Source: Coffea arabica (taxonomy: Eukaryota; Streptophyta; Magnoliopsida; Gentianales; Rubiaceae). Taken from it: a stretch of 64,000 nt of DNA. The notes under the pieces were generated by a model, which was given only the letters and a program-made list of their open reading frames with translations, searched no databases and was not told the DNA's origin. Shown here one piece after another: positions 44,940 through 57,394 of this stretch (the stretch's first letter is position 1; each line of letters opens with the position of its first letter). Made by a program: the position numbers and the translations under genes. Where the stretch lies: NCBI RefSeq assembly GCF_036785885.1, contig NC_092312.1:26960001-27024000 (forward strand), read 5' to 3'.

Positions 44940-47900
44940 ATGATGACTTCTCCTCCTCCTCCTCCTCCTCTGTCTAGATGCAATGCCCTTGAGCTTTCCA
45001 CCGTCACCAAAAGAGGAAAGGTTAGGAATCTATCCATCTATCTGCTGTTAAAAGTTGTTCTCCTTAGCAAAAGAGGAAAGGTTAGAAGCATGTAAAATAT
45101 ATATAAATTGAGCACCGAATGTGTTTTTTTCCTATTCCCCTGGTTCTTTGGTAGGGGTATTTCTGATAAATTTTGAGAAATCCGTATTCATCCAGGGTAG
45201 ATTTGTTATCTTTGTTTGGTTGTTAGAAGTTTTAGTCATCGAGTATAACTAGCCCCTACACTCCATCTCTTGATTGTTTTTGAATCATCTGGATTACGAT
45301 CACCGGCAATTTATACAACCTTCCATTGATCTCTTCTTCCATATTTGCTCTTTATATTTACTGTGTTTTTATTTTTTGGTAATGCGATATATCTTTTGTC
45401 ATTATTTGTTCTATTTGCTATTCAAAAGGCCACCAAAATTTTTTTTTTAAAAATCCGACTGAAAATAAAAAATTTTCCGACTAAAGGCTTAGTTAAGCAT
45501 TCAAAGTTAGCATTCTGAAGATAGCTTAATTGTTTTAGGATGGCTGGATTGAAGTTAGGAACTTTCTCGTCTCAGAATGAAAAACTCGGGCTGAAGTAGA
45601 GGCGTTAGCATTAGCTTATCATGTTTTTGTTTGAAATAGGGCAGAAGCGTTCTGTTTGTTGCAGTCTGAATATCAAGTAAAGTTTTGATTTTTACTCATC
45701 TGAATTTGCTGTTGTATGATTTTCATGTGAAGAAACACGGTTTGGTGGCATACGGGATGGATAGATTGCCGGATGAGATCCTGATTGTCATTCTGTCCTG
45801 TTTGAATCTCAAGGAAGCAGTGAGGACCAGCATCATTTCACGCAGGTGGAGATATTTATGGCGGTTTACTTCTTGCAGTCTCGAACTTCTTAACCAATGG
45901 AATGGAAACCCGGGTACCTGGGTAGAACCAACTGTTTTTCTAAGCTGGGTGGATCAAGTTGTCAAATTGCATCAGGGGCCATCTGTAGATAAGTTTATTG
46001 TACACTGCCATGGAATAACTGATGAGAGTCCTAACCGTATTTGTGATTGGATTCGTTTTGCAATGGAAAAGGAAGTAAAGGTTTTTGAATTGGGCATATC
46101 ATGTCATGATTTTCCTGACCTCAACAAGTTTTTGTCGATTTCAAGGGAAGTGAAGCCTAGCATGGATCGAATTGGTCTCACCTCGTTGACATCCTTGAGA
46201 CTGGTCCATGTGAACATCAAGGATGAGATGATTGAGTATCTTTTATCCAGTTGTCGACATCTTGAACATCTCTGTATAAAGTTTGATAATTATATGAAGA
46301 AACTGAATGTTCTTAGTCCATCTTTAAAGTCCTTGAGTATAGTCTATTGCAGAAAATTGAAAAGTTTGACAATTTCTGCTGCAAATCTCCTGTCTTTTGT
46401 GTACGGGGAAGCATCTATAACACCTGTATTGAAACTTCAACTTCAGAATGTTCCTCTCCTATCAGAGCTTCAGTTGAGGGGACCGCATTGTGGATCATTT
46501 TTATTTCAGCATTCGGAGCATTCAAAATACAGTCAGCAGTTGCAGAGGCTTGTCTTGAATGTGCCCATGCTGGTTAGGAAATGACTAGCCTTTTCCATTG
46601 TTTACTTATCTTATCTATTGCTGCTCATGATAATTGTTGTTAACTGTTCAATGTAAAACATCTTACTAGGACGTTGTTTCTGCACCGAGGTATGATCATT
46701 CTTTATTTGGACTTCCTCAATTGCGATGTCTCAAACAGCTGGATTTGATCCTTCATGCAAGGGCTGGTGAAAGCTTTCTCTTCTTTGTCTTGTTGACAAC
46801 GGCATGCCCTTTCTTGTCTAGTTTGGGTGTCATGGTTAGTATTTCATTTGCAGCTTGAATCATCTCAAACATATGAGCTCTAGCTAAGATCATTTGTTCT
46901 TTCAATTTTCACATCCAGTTCTTAAACTTCTTTGCGCTTGTTTTGTAGTTATTAATTAATTTTTTGTCAGGGCAAATTAAAATTTTTAGTGGACAGGTTT
47001 CTGTTGTGTGTATGCAAAGCATGTGTTCTGTTCTTTTTTTCATTTGCTCTTATTGAAGAGAATTACTTCTCTTGGGGTGCAACAGTTGACACAAAATTTC
47101 GTACAATTATTGAGCTAAATTAGTTGATGTGATTGTTTTACATTTGTGCGCGTGTGCGTGTGCGTGTGGAATAACTAGAGGAGGGAAAGTAAAGTTCTTA
47201 GTTTTAATTAAATGCTAACACTTTCCTGCCAACCTAAAGTTGAAGGAAAAAAAGATGAACCTCAGGCAAGGGTAACGTTATTTATTGTTTTTGTAAATGC
47301 CAAACAATAGGCGTGAATATTTAAGCCATCATCTGCATAACCCCTTGGTTGGAATGTATAGGTAATGGCGTCCCTTGTAATAGTTAAAAAATTGTTATGG
47401 CCTTTGGGTTCCCAAAGCCTGACCTTGTATCAAAAAGTATTATTTGATGGGATTTATCAAAATACCAAATAGGATATGTTTACCTAACTGTTTTGCCATC
47501 TCAATGTTATTACCCAGCCTGAATTTTTTTGCAGCTTTACCTCACATACATAGGCCGGTTGTAGGGAAACTTATCTGTCTTACCACTGTTATTCTTTTAG
47601 TTGCATGTGATTTTGTACATACTTTTAAGTTGAACAGATAGTGTGAAAACTTTCCAGAACAAATGCTGAAAACATAGAGTAAGTAATTGTTTATTACAGC
47701 AGGCAATATTCTCTTGGAGATTAAAGAGAATAGCTAAGATAAGAGCTGTTTGCTTTCTCGTAGATTGGACTCTTGTTTGATGGGTGTTTGGTGGGCTATC
47801 TGTTATAGCATGGTTTCGTTTTTCTTTCTGGATAGGTTTGAGGGGCTTTGCACATATTATTCTACCTACTAGTTGCAAGTTTGCTGCCCCTACATTGTCA

Positions 47901-49386
47901 AGAAATGTTCAATCTTTTGAGACTATCATGTGCAGTAGTCCAAATGTCTAAAACATTTTTCTGCTTTCCGCCTGAATTGACAGAAACCTGTGAATGAGTT
48001 AAGCGGATATCTTTGAACTCGATCAATAATCCTCCAATGCTTGTTTTACAGGCTCCACTAGTTCTGTTAGATATTTTGAGCTGTGATAATGCCCCCAAGG
48101 GATCTCAGTTGCAACTTTAGAATTTGACTCCAGTATGAGCTGTTGTGTACCATACTGTTTGGAGTAAGTTTGATGCCCAAAAGAGTGGCTATCAAACTGT
48201 TGGAAGTTCTTACTTTCTCTAGATAACCTAGTTATTGATTTGAGTGACGCCTTTTACTGTAACTATAGCTAGTATGATTAATGGGGATAATCTTTGTGAT
48301 TGCTGTAATTATTACCAATGTGGCTTTACATTTTTTATGTAGTTACAGATTCCAATGATGCTTAGATTTTTTGCCGCATTAGTCATATAGAGAATTGTAA
48401 CCTTAAGATGACATGTATAGGAAGTTTTTTGGTCTAGGATTTCTTTTGGCTACAGTCAGTATCCAGTTTTATGCTGCTTGCTGGTGGAGATTTCATTTAA
48501 TTATGACTTATTTTTGTCCATGAAACTAGTATATAGAATTCGAAATGCAGCATAAGTCTCTTGTTGACTGAAATTTGTTTAGCAATCATTTGGCATTTGC
48601 TTGATGCTTGCAAAGCATACTTGTCCCTCTTCTTCCAAATATAACAAAAGGTGGTGATAAATGTCAGATGTACCAAGGAGTTAGAGTTGGTGGTTCTGTT
48701 TATCTTTCTGATAGATTATAAACAATCCATGACTTGCCAATGTAAAATATGGTCTTGTCAGACGTAACTTCCAATTACGTTTAGCGCGAGCACAAAGTAT
48801 AAAACAGATAATAAAATGATCACCTTCCTTCCTGGTTTTGCGTTTGTTATTTACTTTATTTCATTCTTATTGTTTATCTTCTCTGGTCTACTAAATGGTT
48901 CCTTGTTTGTGGCAGATGTTCTATGACTGGCTGGCTTCCAAAGAGGTACCAGAATTTGTAACATGCGCATCTTGGGGATAAAAACTACCGGAGGCAGCCT
49001 ATATTAATCTCCAATTACAATTCCTTTTTTGATCAAGTCATGCTTCCTAATTATCGTTTCCCTTCTCTCAGGCGATTGCCACTGGTCTTCGTCGCTACAA
49101 TCGTGCAAAGGCAGATCTTACTGCTCATGGCCATCCATGTCTTAAAGTGATCAAGTTGATTAATTTTGCTGGTTACAGGAGCGATTTTAGGTTTGCATTG
49201 GCATTACTGCAAATTGCTAAGTCACTCGAGAAGATAATTATCAAGCCTGGCCCTGGATTTCTTGGAGCTGAGAGGATTGCAACAGTAAGAGAACGGGCAA
49301 AACAGCTCGAAGCAAACTTACCACAAGGAGCTGAACTGCTGATAGTTTCAGATCTGCAAATAGGTTCAGGTCTGCGAGGACTATGA
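44940..49386 (+). CDS. F-box/FBD leucine-rich protein, copy A (5 exons)
   Basis: Probable substrate-recognition subunit of an SCF (SKP1-CUL1-F-box) E3 ubiquitin ligase. Proposed exons: 44940-45020, 45733-46572, 46670-46834, 48916-48945 and 49072-49386, giving 476 aa in one frame with GT..AG junctions. Exon 1 (MMTSPPPPPP then LSRCNALELSTVTKRGK) is open in both copies and differs only by two codons in the CCT run. The F-box (MDRLPDEILIVILSCLNLKE..SRRWRYLW) spans residues about 36-75, followed by leucine-rich segments (about 150-330) and a C-terminal FBD-like region (CLKVIKLINFAGYRSDFRF, about 396-445). Exon 4 is a 30 nt microexon; intron 3 is 2.1 kb. If exon 1 is untranslated, the ATG at 45757 gives 441 aa. 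The client protein cannot be inferred. Confidence 0.82.
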
Positions 49387-50159
49387 GTAGCAAACTTATA
49401 GTCGGTTGTAATTTATACGATTGCAAAAGTAGTCACTAAAATTTGGACCAGTAACCAGGAATTTCTTTTTATCATGAGAAGGGTTTGGTTTCGAAATCTT
49501 TTTCTCACACTTCTTCCTGTGCTCTTCATCAGTGCATCCAAAATCATACATCATACATCATGATGACAAGGCATGCACATGCGGACCCTGCTCCTGTTCT
49601 TTCTGGGTACACCCCAGAGAATTGTGGTCATTATTTTTCTGCACCTGCCCTGAAGAAATCGGTCTCCATCACCATTCGTAATTTTTTTTTACTTTTTATT
49701 TTTTGGAATTCATCACCATCAGTTTCTGTTTTTTTTTTTTGGTTCCCCCTCTTTTTAAAGCTACCATCACCATCAGTTAGAAACGAGGAATTATCCACCT
49801 TTGTTTAATTGCTGATCGAGTCTGGCTTTGACAAAGAGAAAATAAAGAAAAACACTTGCAGCGACAAGCACTATTCCTTTATGGAAGCAATGCAATATCA
49901 TTATTCATTAGGGAACGAATGATTATTTGAGCATACCTTGCTTGATCATTGAAGCAGGCAAAATTAATTAGCTTTCTTTTACCTTTCTTTTTTATTTGAG
50001 CAAATTGCGCGAAATGTCACTAATCTATTGCAATATGCTGCTTTTGGGCAGTAAACTTTTTTATTAGTCAAAAAATGCTACTGAACTAGTAAATTTATAT
50101 TGTTTAGATCACTCGGTTTATTTATGCTGTTAGGAGAAACGGCATAAATAGAATCTCCC

Positions 50160-50297
50160 GAGTCAACTCATAGCCTACAACCCAATTCGAAAACATGTTG
50201 GTCCCCAATTCAAAAACATGTTGGTCTTGAGTCAACTCATAGCCTACAACCCAATTCGAAAACATGTTGGTCCCCAATTCGAAAACATGTTGGTCTT
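50160..50297 (+). repeat. 69 bp tandem duplication, only in unit A
   Basis: Two 69 bp units (50160-50228 and 50229-50297) contain GAGTCAACTCATAGCC and two AAAACATGTTGGT cores each. Unit B has a single shortened copy (62654-62700). Confidence 0.8.
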
Positions 50298-51598
50298 GAA
50301 AGCCATCGATGCTTCCAAATCTGAATAGAATCTTCCAAGCCAATTCATAGCCTACAAGGCTACAACCCAATTCAAGAACCTTCTTTCCTTCAATGAGCTG
50401 CTGATCTTGTCTGCTCCAACATTTGGCTAAAGCTTAGTGCGCTCTAGAATAATTTGCTTGAACTTCTTTATTCTTGAAGTCCTCTCTGTTCTGTTATTTT
50501 GTGGTATTTTCTTCAAAACCAAATGTAGTTCTCTGATTCCTTTATTCAATCCTTTTTCCTTTTCTTCTCTTCAAAATAGAAATGGTTCCCTTACTAGTTC
50601 TTTATACGTCAGTAAACAGCCAATTATTGTGCACTTAAACTTTGATGCAAAACTAGCTGTGGCTTTTGCAACATTTTGAAATGCATCTATCATCGGAGTT
50701 TGCTTTCACAAAACTAGAAAAGATGGTTTTGTCCAATTTCAACTGTTAAATCTAATGAAACTTCCCAGAAGACGACATAAATTTGATGCTATTCTAGTTA
50801 GGTCAGTTAGGTGGTTTAATGCCTCGAATGCACGAAAGAGCCGTTTGAGGTGTTCACTTCTGTCGATTCATCCATTTTCCAGTGCAATTCAAAGTGCAAG
50901 GAGATCACTGAGCATATTTTAACCACAAGGAGTAGTATCACTTTTACGTAAAAAGCGTAGGGGTTTACTAGATTTTACCCTTTTCTGTACAGTTGTTCTT
51001 GTCTTATAAATGACAAGCTATGGAAAATGATGCGTGTCAAATCATAATTTGCGTGCATAATCTAAAATCCATCAAGCTTTGTATGCATATCCTAAAATCC
51101 ACTAAATTCACAGTTACTAATTAATCAGTATGCTATTCCTAAAATCCACAGTAACTAATCAGTGTGCTATTATTACTTCGCCCGTTAACATGATGTGTAA
51201 ATGAAATTTTTTGATGATTGCCTCCCCTGATTCAATTAGTTTGATTCCCTGATCCAATCACTCTACATCCTAACAATTTTCTTCTCATTGTCGTCTACTG
51301 TAGCCAATTTGATTCACAAGAGTTAACCTCACACCATGGTTCAATTCGACAAATACTTGCTCTCTGATTGACTATAGCAACTATCACACTCGTCAACCAA
51401 GCGAGTTTGGTCTAGTAGTGGTTCAGTTCATTTCAAATTCTTCCTTGGCCCATCTAGGCCTACCTACTACCCTTTAGTATAAGGTAAGAATAGGAATAGA
51501 ATAGAAAAACTCAAACAGGTTTAAACATGAAACTTAACCCTGTACTCTATCAATCCAGGATTACATAAACATTAGGATGGAAGTTACTTTTGAGTGGA
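50298..51598. other. Non-coding tail of unit A
   Basis: No gene. 50966-51230 and 51283-51410 are the tail sequences that recur at 19.64-20.40 kb; the first also recurs at 63393-63510. Confidence 0.65.
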
Positions 51599-51631
51599 TG
51601 GTAATTATTTTTTTCCACCATGAGGTTCGAC

Positions 51632-52435
51632 CATAGTTATTAAACCCAACCCGGGAAGGAACCCGGCGAAGGGGGTGGGTCAACGGGTTACTGGTTCGAC
51701 CGGTGGGTGAGTGGTTGAACCGGTGGGTCACTAAATATATTTAAATATTATATTTCATAATTTTTTATATAAGATATATGATATAAATTGTAATAAATAA
51801 TGCCATAGTAAAAGCTCATTTAATTTAATTTACTATAAAATAATTAATTCATATAAGAATCAATTAAATATAAAGTTATTTAGTAATACACCAAACTTCA
51901 AGTGTAAAATTTTATCTATATTTAGTGTAATAATGTAGCTTATTTATGAATTTTAAGTGTAAAAAATTATTAAATTAATATTTATCTTTGAAATGAATTA
52001 TGTAATGTGTTATTTTTGAAATTCATTTTATAAATTATAGAGTTTGGAGGGTACTAATTTTTATTAAAAGATTTCAAATAAATTTATTTTAGAGAAAGAA
52101 AGATAGAATTGAAAAAACATATATATATTATAATAAAGACCTTTTATTAACAAATTTCGGAGTAGTCTAGTGGTAAGCATGCATTATTGATTGGTGAAGG
52201 TTCAAGGTTCGAGCTTTGACAAAGGCAATAAAATTTTTTCACCAAAAACGGGCCGGGAACGGTCCGTGGACAAACCCGGCCGGGTTTCCCGGTTAGCCCG
52301 GTCCGATCGCGGGCCGTTGACTAGTCAACGGTTCCGTAGCCCAAACGATCTAATTTAAGACTCGGCCCGGCCCAATGGCCGGTTCATCGGTTTGACCGGT
52401 TCGACCGCCGGGCCGGGCCGGTTTTAATAACAATG
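51632..52435. mobile_element. hAT-type MITE, 804 bp
   Basis: Ends CATAGTTATTAAA and, inverted, CATTGTTATTAAAA. An 8 bp target duplication GGTTCGAC (51624-51631 and 52436-52443) is exact, and unit A has one copy at 36774-36781 with no element. An 8 bp duplication with CA..TG ends indicates the hAT superfamily. The outer parts are rich in CCGGCC/GGTTCGACCGG-type sequence and the centre is AT-rich. No transposase. Confidence 0.88.
52163..52216 (+). other. tRNA-like internal pol III promoter boxes inside the hAT MITE
   Basis: TAGTCTAGTGGT (52163-52174) fits the A box and GGTTCGAGCTT (52206-52216) fits the B box, 32 bp apart, as in tRNA-derived SINE heads. No complete tRNA cloverleaf is formed. 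It may be a captured SINE head or chance. Confidence 0.4.
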
Positions 52436-54800
52436 GGTTCGACAAAGTGACAACTAAGGGTGCAAACAAGTCGAGTCGAATTGAATTTTGATTTAATCGA
52501 GCTAAGTTTCAACTTAATTTTAGGAGACTCGACTCGAGCTCGATGAGTTCAAAATCTCAAGTTTGAGCTTAAAAAATAAAAAAATAATTATTTTAATTTT
52601 TTAAAAAATAAAAAATATATTTATTTTATTTTTTAAAATAAATGAAATAATAATTTTTCTTAACAAATAATAAAATATTAGAAATATATATATATAATTT
52701 TATTATTTTAATAAAAATAATATATATAATCGATTTTTAAATTCGAATTCAAACTTGAGTTCAACTTGTTTATCTCGAACTTGATATTAGTGGAGTTCGA
52801 CTCGAGTTCATACTCGAGCCGCTCGCGATCGGTTCATGAACGATTCGATTTGTTTACAACCCTAGTGACAATACTTTATTCGAATTAGATATCATAGATA
52901 GGTATTTTAATAAGCGACATAAACAATTACAATGGCATGCGATTCCGTTCATGTTAATATTCAATTTACTCCCATTGTTGCTGGTGTCAAGTGTACTAGC
53001 TAGGCTCTGTTTGGCGCACTTATTTTTTGGGTGCTCTTTAAAGACAAATTTTATTTACAACTTCATCTACACGAACCCTCTAAAAATATCCACAAATTTT
53101 TTTTAAAAAAACTCCGACACAAACCATACACTAATAAAACACCCACTGACCAAACCATTCTTGATTCTATCACCACTACTACCTTCTACCACCATCACCA
53201 CTTTCCTACCAATCACTGTTATCATCTCCTTTCTCCTCTTCCTCTCAATTCTTCCTTACCGTTACCCTTTCCTTCCTCCTCATCTTTTTCTCATCCCCTC
53301 TCTCTTCAACTTTGCTTCCTACCTTTCTTGTGACCCCCACCATCCCCCCTGCAAAATTGGGACAAGATCCAATAAGGGATGGGGGAAGGGGTCACGGAAA
53401 AGACGGGAGAGAATGAGGGAGAAGGGAAAGGGAAAAGGAGGAACGAGAGAAGGAAAAAAATAGGAAAAAGGAAGGGGCTGACGGTTGTGGACAATAAGTA
53501 AGAGGAGTCTAGGGTGCTGGGGGAGGTTGATGAGAAAGTAGGGGGAGGGGTGGCTGTGTGAGTATGGCAAAGGTGGTAATGGTGGAGGTGGTGGCCAGCG
53601 GTGAAAAGGGGTAGCAATAATGGAAAGAAGGAGAGAAAGGAAAGGGATTGGTGGCGGGGAAAGGGTGGGGGAGGCTGTTGGTCAGTGTGCTAGCCCGCGT
53701 GAGTGGCGCAATGAGGGTGGCAGAATTTTTGTACCGTCCTTCAAATACACAAAAAAGTTTTATAAAGATTGGATATTAAATTACAATAAAATTTTAAACA
53801 AACTCCCGAAATACATCTCATCCGGATTCTGGACCCTAAATTTCCGTGCAACTGAACTTCTTAGCATTACTATTGTTGTTGTTCCAGTGAGACTGGGAAA
53901 CCAAGTCACAAAACGTAATTAACTTGACAATTGTTTTTCATTAGGATTAATTATCCTGTGCGACTTGTGAGGGATGGTGTCCAAATCCAATTAGCAGAAG
54001 TAATGAAATGACAAAAGTGCCCTTTAAAAAATTATATTTACCTCCCTTAAGATTTATTCAAATTATAAAAAGACGCTATAATTTGACTAAAAAGCAATTT
54101 ATCCCTTTGAATAGCCAACTATTCATAAAAAATTTCCTAATGTGATCCAAAAAAGAATGAAACCCAAATTAAAAGAAAACAGTTGCTAACTACTAAGAAA
54201 TAAAAAAATAAAATAATAAAATTGATAAATCCTCTCTCTCTTCTTCCTATGACTTGTTTCAAAAACTACCACGTTCTTTGAACTTTTTTTTTTTCCATAA
54301 AACAAGTATCTATAACATTGAAATACACAATTTGGTACAAGAATGTATAACTTACCTATACTTTTATGATCTTTTATGCATAATATATTAACATTTTATT
54401 TTTTTTTCATATAAGTGTCTTTGTTGAATTTTTAATTCTGATTTCCAAAAGGGGGCCTATCCACGAAATTAAAAATTCAAAGATTAGAGGTGAATTTAGA
54501 ATCAATATTTTTTTTAATAAAAAAGGAGTTTAACTATTTGCACACTAAGATAGGAAAAAGTTTTCTAAAATAGCAAATAGTATAACAGTTATGACTAAAG
54601 AAACTACATCTTTGATCGAAACATCAGTACTATAGTTGGTGATGCCATATGATTAAAGTTTTGATTACACTAAACAGTAACCTACAGAGAAAATGAAAGA
54701 ATGGTTGGAAAAAGGATTAGTAACTAATGTGTTTTTTGAGAATTACATGAACAATTTGGTTGCAATTGACTAGTAAAAAGTACTTAATTAATTAAAAAAA
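52436..54800. other. Non-coding head of unit B
   Basis: Collinear with 36774-39160 of unit A, including the purine/pyrimidine-tract repeat (53013-53850). No gene. Confidence 0.75.
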
Positions 54801-57009
54801 GGGAAAATGCCAGTTTTCATCCCTAAACTTTGGGGTAAGGACACATTTCGTCCCTCAACTTTTGGGCTCAACACATTTGATGTCTGAATTAATAATTTTT
54901 GACCAATGTTATCCTTAAACGGCTATTTTGCCAATTTTTAAACGGACCGTTATGTATTCTTTTTTTCTTTGTCTGAACAAAAACAAAATCAGGTAAGTAT
55001 CCAGCTGTCTCCACTTTCCCTTGTACGAAACCAACCTGAACTTCATTTGCTCTCTTCTAACCCTTTTCTTTCACTTCGGCAACAACCAAATCGCATTCCT
55101 CCAAGACTATAAATGTTCATAGTAGATGCCTTGCATGGATCTTTTATTTTGATGTAGATTATGGACTGAAGTTGACAGTAGGAATTGTCCTTTTTTGATG
55201 CTGTTATCTTATTTTGGTGGTGGTCACCTTTTTGTTTATGGTGGTGGTCACCTTTTTGTTTATGGTGGTGATCCTTTCTCTCGTTTAAGGATCAGATATT
55301 GCCATTTTTACTTTTTCATCAGCTGAAAAAACAATGGGAAAATGTTGAGAGTATATTTTGAGTATTTGCTCACTTTAATTATGTGTTTGGAGTATTTTGA
55401 ATATTTTGAGGATCAGATATTGCCATTTTTGTCATGTTTGGTTTTGCGTATATATTGATATAAATTAATGGTCTATAACTTAATTACACATTTTCTTAAT
55501 AGTAATTTTTCTCCCTTTTGAGATATGAGATTCATGTTTTCTTGCTTTCTCTTGTTCAAGGGCTTTTAATCAAGAGCCCTTGATTTAGTGATGACAAATT
55601 CTACAGGTCAAATGTATTGAACTTGAGAAACTAAGTAATATAATATGGAAGAAAAGAAAAACTCTAGTACCCCAAGTAAATGACAAAACGTTAACTCATT
55701 ACATATAGTGGTTAAGTTTAAGACTAAATGTACATAATGATACACAGATAATAAATAACCTTCACATTCTAGTGTCATAATTATTGGCTGTTGAAACCAA
55801 CAACATTCACTCTTGAGCTTGGATGCTTTTCTTTGGCTTTATCTCTTCGCACACACACACACAAGGAACAAGCAGTCCTACAGGATCATCTTCATCTGGT
55901 CGTGCCATCATTCTGCTCAGGATTATCTTCGTCAAGAAATCTACAAAAAAACTACAAAAGCCTCATCATAATCATCTCATTCTGTTTTATCATCCTTGTT
56001 TCTCTGATCATAAGCACCATAATCTTATTACATCCAATGCTAGTTCTACTGCTGCTAATCCAATCAAAAACAGTACAAAAACCAAAATGAACAGATTTAG
56101 CAGCTCCAATTCAATAACTCACTCCAAGCTTAGCACTAACTTTCGCTCCATTGCATGTCCAGTCTTTTTCATAATAATAGACATAATCAGCAGCATAGCC
56201 AATAGTATGATGATGCCAATCAATATTTTTTCTCTTCTACGGCTTTTTGCAATTGTTTCTTCCATCCGATTCACCCTTCTTAACAAACCCGGTATAATCA
56301 TCCTTCCTCTTGTACAAATTGGTTCATCATGCCATTCAAAATATTTACACCTATCAGGTCTCTACAAATATAAACCCATTCAGAAACATCAGCAAAGCAC
56401 AATTAATTTGGGCCAAAAGAGTAATAAAAATAAAAAAATAAAAATTTTCTTACAGGCCATCTTGAACAACCATAGAACCGTCTCCCAGGATTATCATCCC
56501 GCCATGATGTTGCCATTTTTACCCGCAATCCACAGCCACAAAGTCGGGTGTTGCTGTTTGATGCTGATGATGATGAAGACTCAAGACTTCTCGATCTCAT
56601 TTTATGGAAATGCAGCCACAACGTTGGCTGTTGCCTTATGCTAGTTTCTTCTCGATTTGGAAGAGGGGGTTTACTCTCGGAGAAATTTGCAAACAAAGCT
56701 TAGTCTTGGAGGAATGCGATTTGGTTGTTGTCGAAGTGAAAGAAAAGGGTTAGAAGAGAGCAAATGAAGTTCAGGTTGGTTTCGTACAAGGGAAAGTGGA
56801 GACAGCTGGATACTTACCTGATTTTGTTTTTGTTCAGACAAAGAAAAAAAGAATGCATAACGGTCCGTTTAAAAATTGGCAAAATAGCCGTTTAAGGATA
56901 ACATTGGTCAAAAATTATTAATTCAGACATCAAATGTGTTGAGCCCAAAAGTTGAGGGACGAAATGTGTCCTTACCCCAAAGTTTAGGGATGAAAACTGG
57001 CATTTTCCC
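54801..57009 (-). mobile_element. Non-autonomous long-TIR MULE, 2.2 kb, with GRF zinc-finger gene
   Basis: Inverted repeats of 308 bp (54801-55108 and 56702-57009) begin GGGAAAATGCCAGTTTTCAT and are nearly identical; I saw about two mismatches in a read-through. The target duplication is ATTAAAAAAA (9-10 bp; 54791-54800 and 57010-57019), fitting Mutator. The empty site is in unit A at about 39158-39170. The ends are unrelated to those of the 5.4 kb MULE. A 24 bp unit (GGTGGTCACCTTTTTGTTTA) repeats two to three times at 55216-55270. 55109-56118 has no gene and there is no transposase. Confidence 0.92.
56119..56696 (-). CDS. GRF zinc finger + C-terminal transmembrane protein, MULE cargo (2 exons)
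   Basis: Exon 1 is 56454-56696 and exon 2 is 56119-56361; the 92 bp intron has GT..AG ends. The joined frame is 161 aa without interruption. The zinc finger crosses the intron: RLCGCG (C53, C55), DDNPGRRFYGC (69-77) and, after the junction, CKYFEWHDE (C86, F89, W91). This is the canonical GRF signature including the G-R-x-F core. A basic heptad-like stretch (residues about 107-124) precedes one hydrophobic helix (about 127-145) and a short basic tail, predicting membrane anchoring. The ATG lies 5 bp inside the right inverted repeat, so that repeat must supply the promoter. A later ATG at residue 33 is an alternative start. Role unknown; the same domain order occurs in the MULE of unit A. Confidence 0.82.
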
Positions 57010-57394
57010 ATTAAAAAAATGTTGGCTATTTAGAGCAATGTACCGATTTATGTATGCTACAGGGTTAGTTTTAATATGTACACAAACCACATGGGAGAAA
57101 CATTTATCGCCAGTCAAAAGGGTATAACTGTACTTTGGTCACAAACCACAACATTATATGCATAGAAATCCCGTTAAACAAAAAGTAGACGGTCCCAGAT
57201 TGTATGATTCCTCGCCCATGGGCAGAGAAAATCATCCAGATCGAAATTTCTCTTGCACGTTGAAGTTCCAATTTGGTTCCGGAGTTCAGCTCAATCCAAT
57301 TTGGTTCCGGAGTTCTGCTTAATATATTACTTTTTAGTGTTTCACGATATTCAGGTTTTAAATTCTTCAGCTGACTCCTTAGACCGCACAAATC

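Larger units (their letters stand above)
36749..51598 (+). repeat. Tandem duplication, unit A (14.85 kb including a MULE)
   Basis: Aligned in the same order and orientation with 51599-63515 over the whole length. Landmarks are 36782 with 52444, 37360 with 52990, 44640 with 57100, the F-box genes, and 50966 with 63393. Homology starts at GGTAATTATTTT. Without the MULE at 39221-44614 the unit is about 9.4 kb. Non-genic parts hold an AT-rich stretch (36900-37080), a (TA)n run, and the purine/pyrimidine block below. Confidence 0.93.

Noticed and set aside
47444..47878. Short frames in intron 3 of F-box copy A, mirrored at 59874-60309
   Set aside because: They lie in a 2.1 kb intron, overlap on opposite strands and are kept only because the units are duplicated.
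55823..56644. 273-codon plus-strand frame across the GRF gene of the 2.2 kb MULE
   Set aside because: It is antisense to a gene with a clear GRF zinc-finger signature and proper splice sites; its product is low complexity with no domain.
39221..57009. The two MULEs as members of one family
   Set aside because: Both start with GGG and have about 9 bp target duplications, but the inverted repeats differ beyond the first bases and in length (about 80 against 308 bp), so I treat them as separate families.
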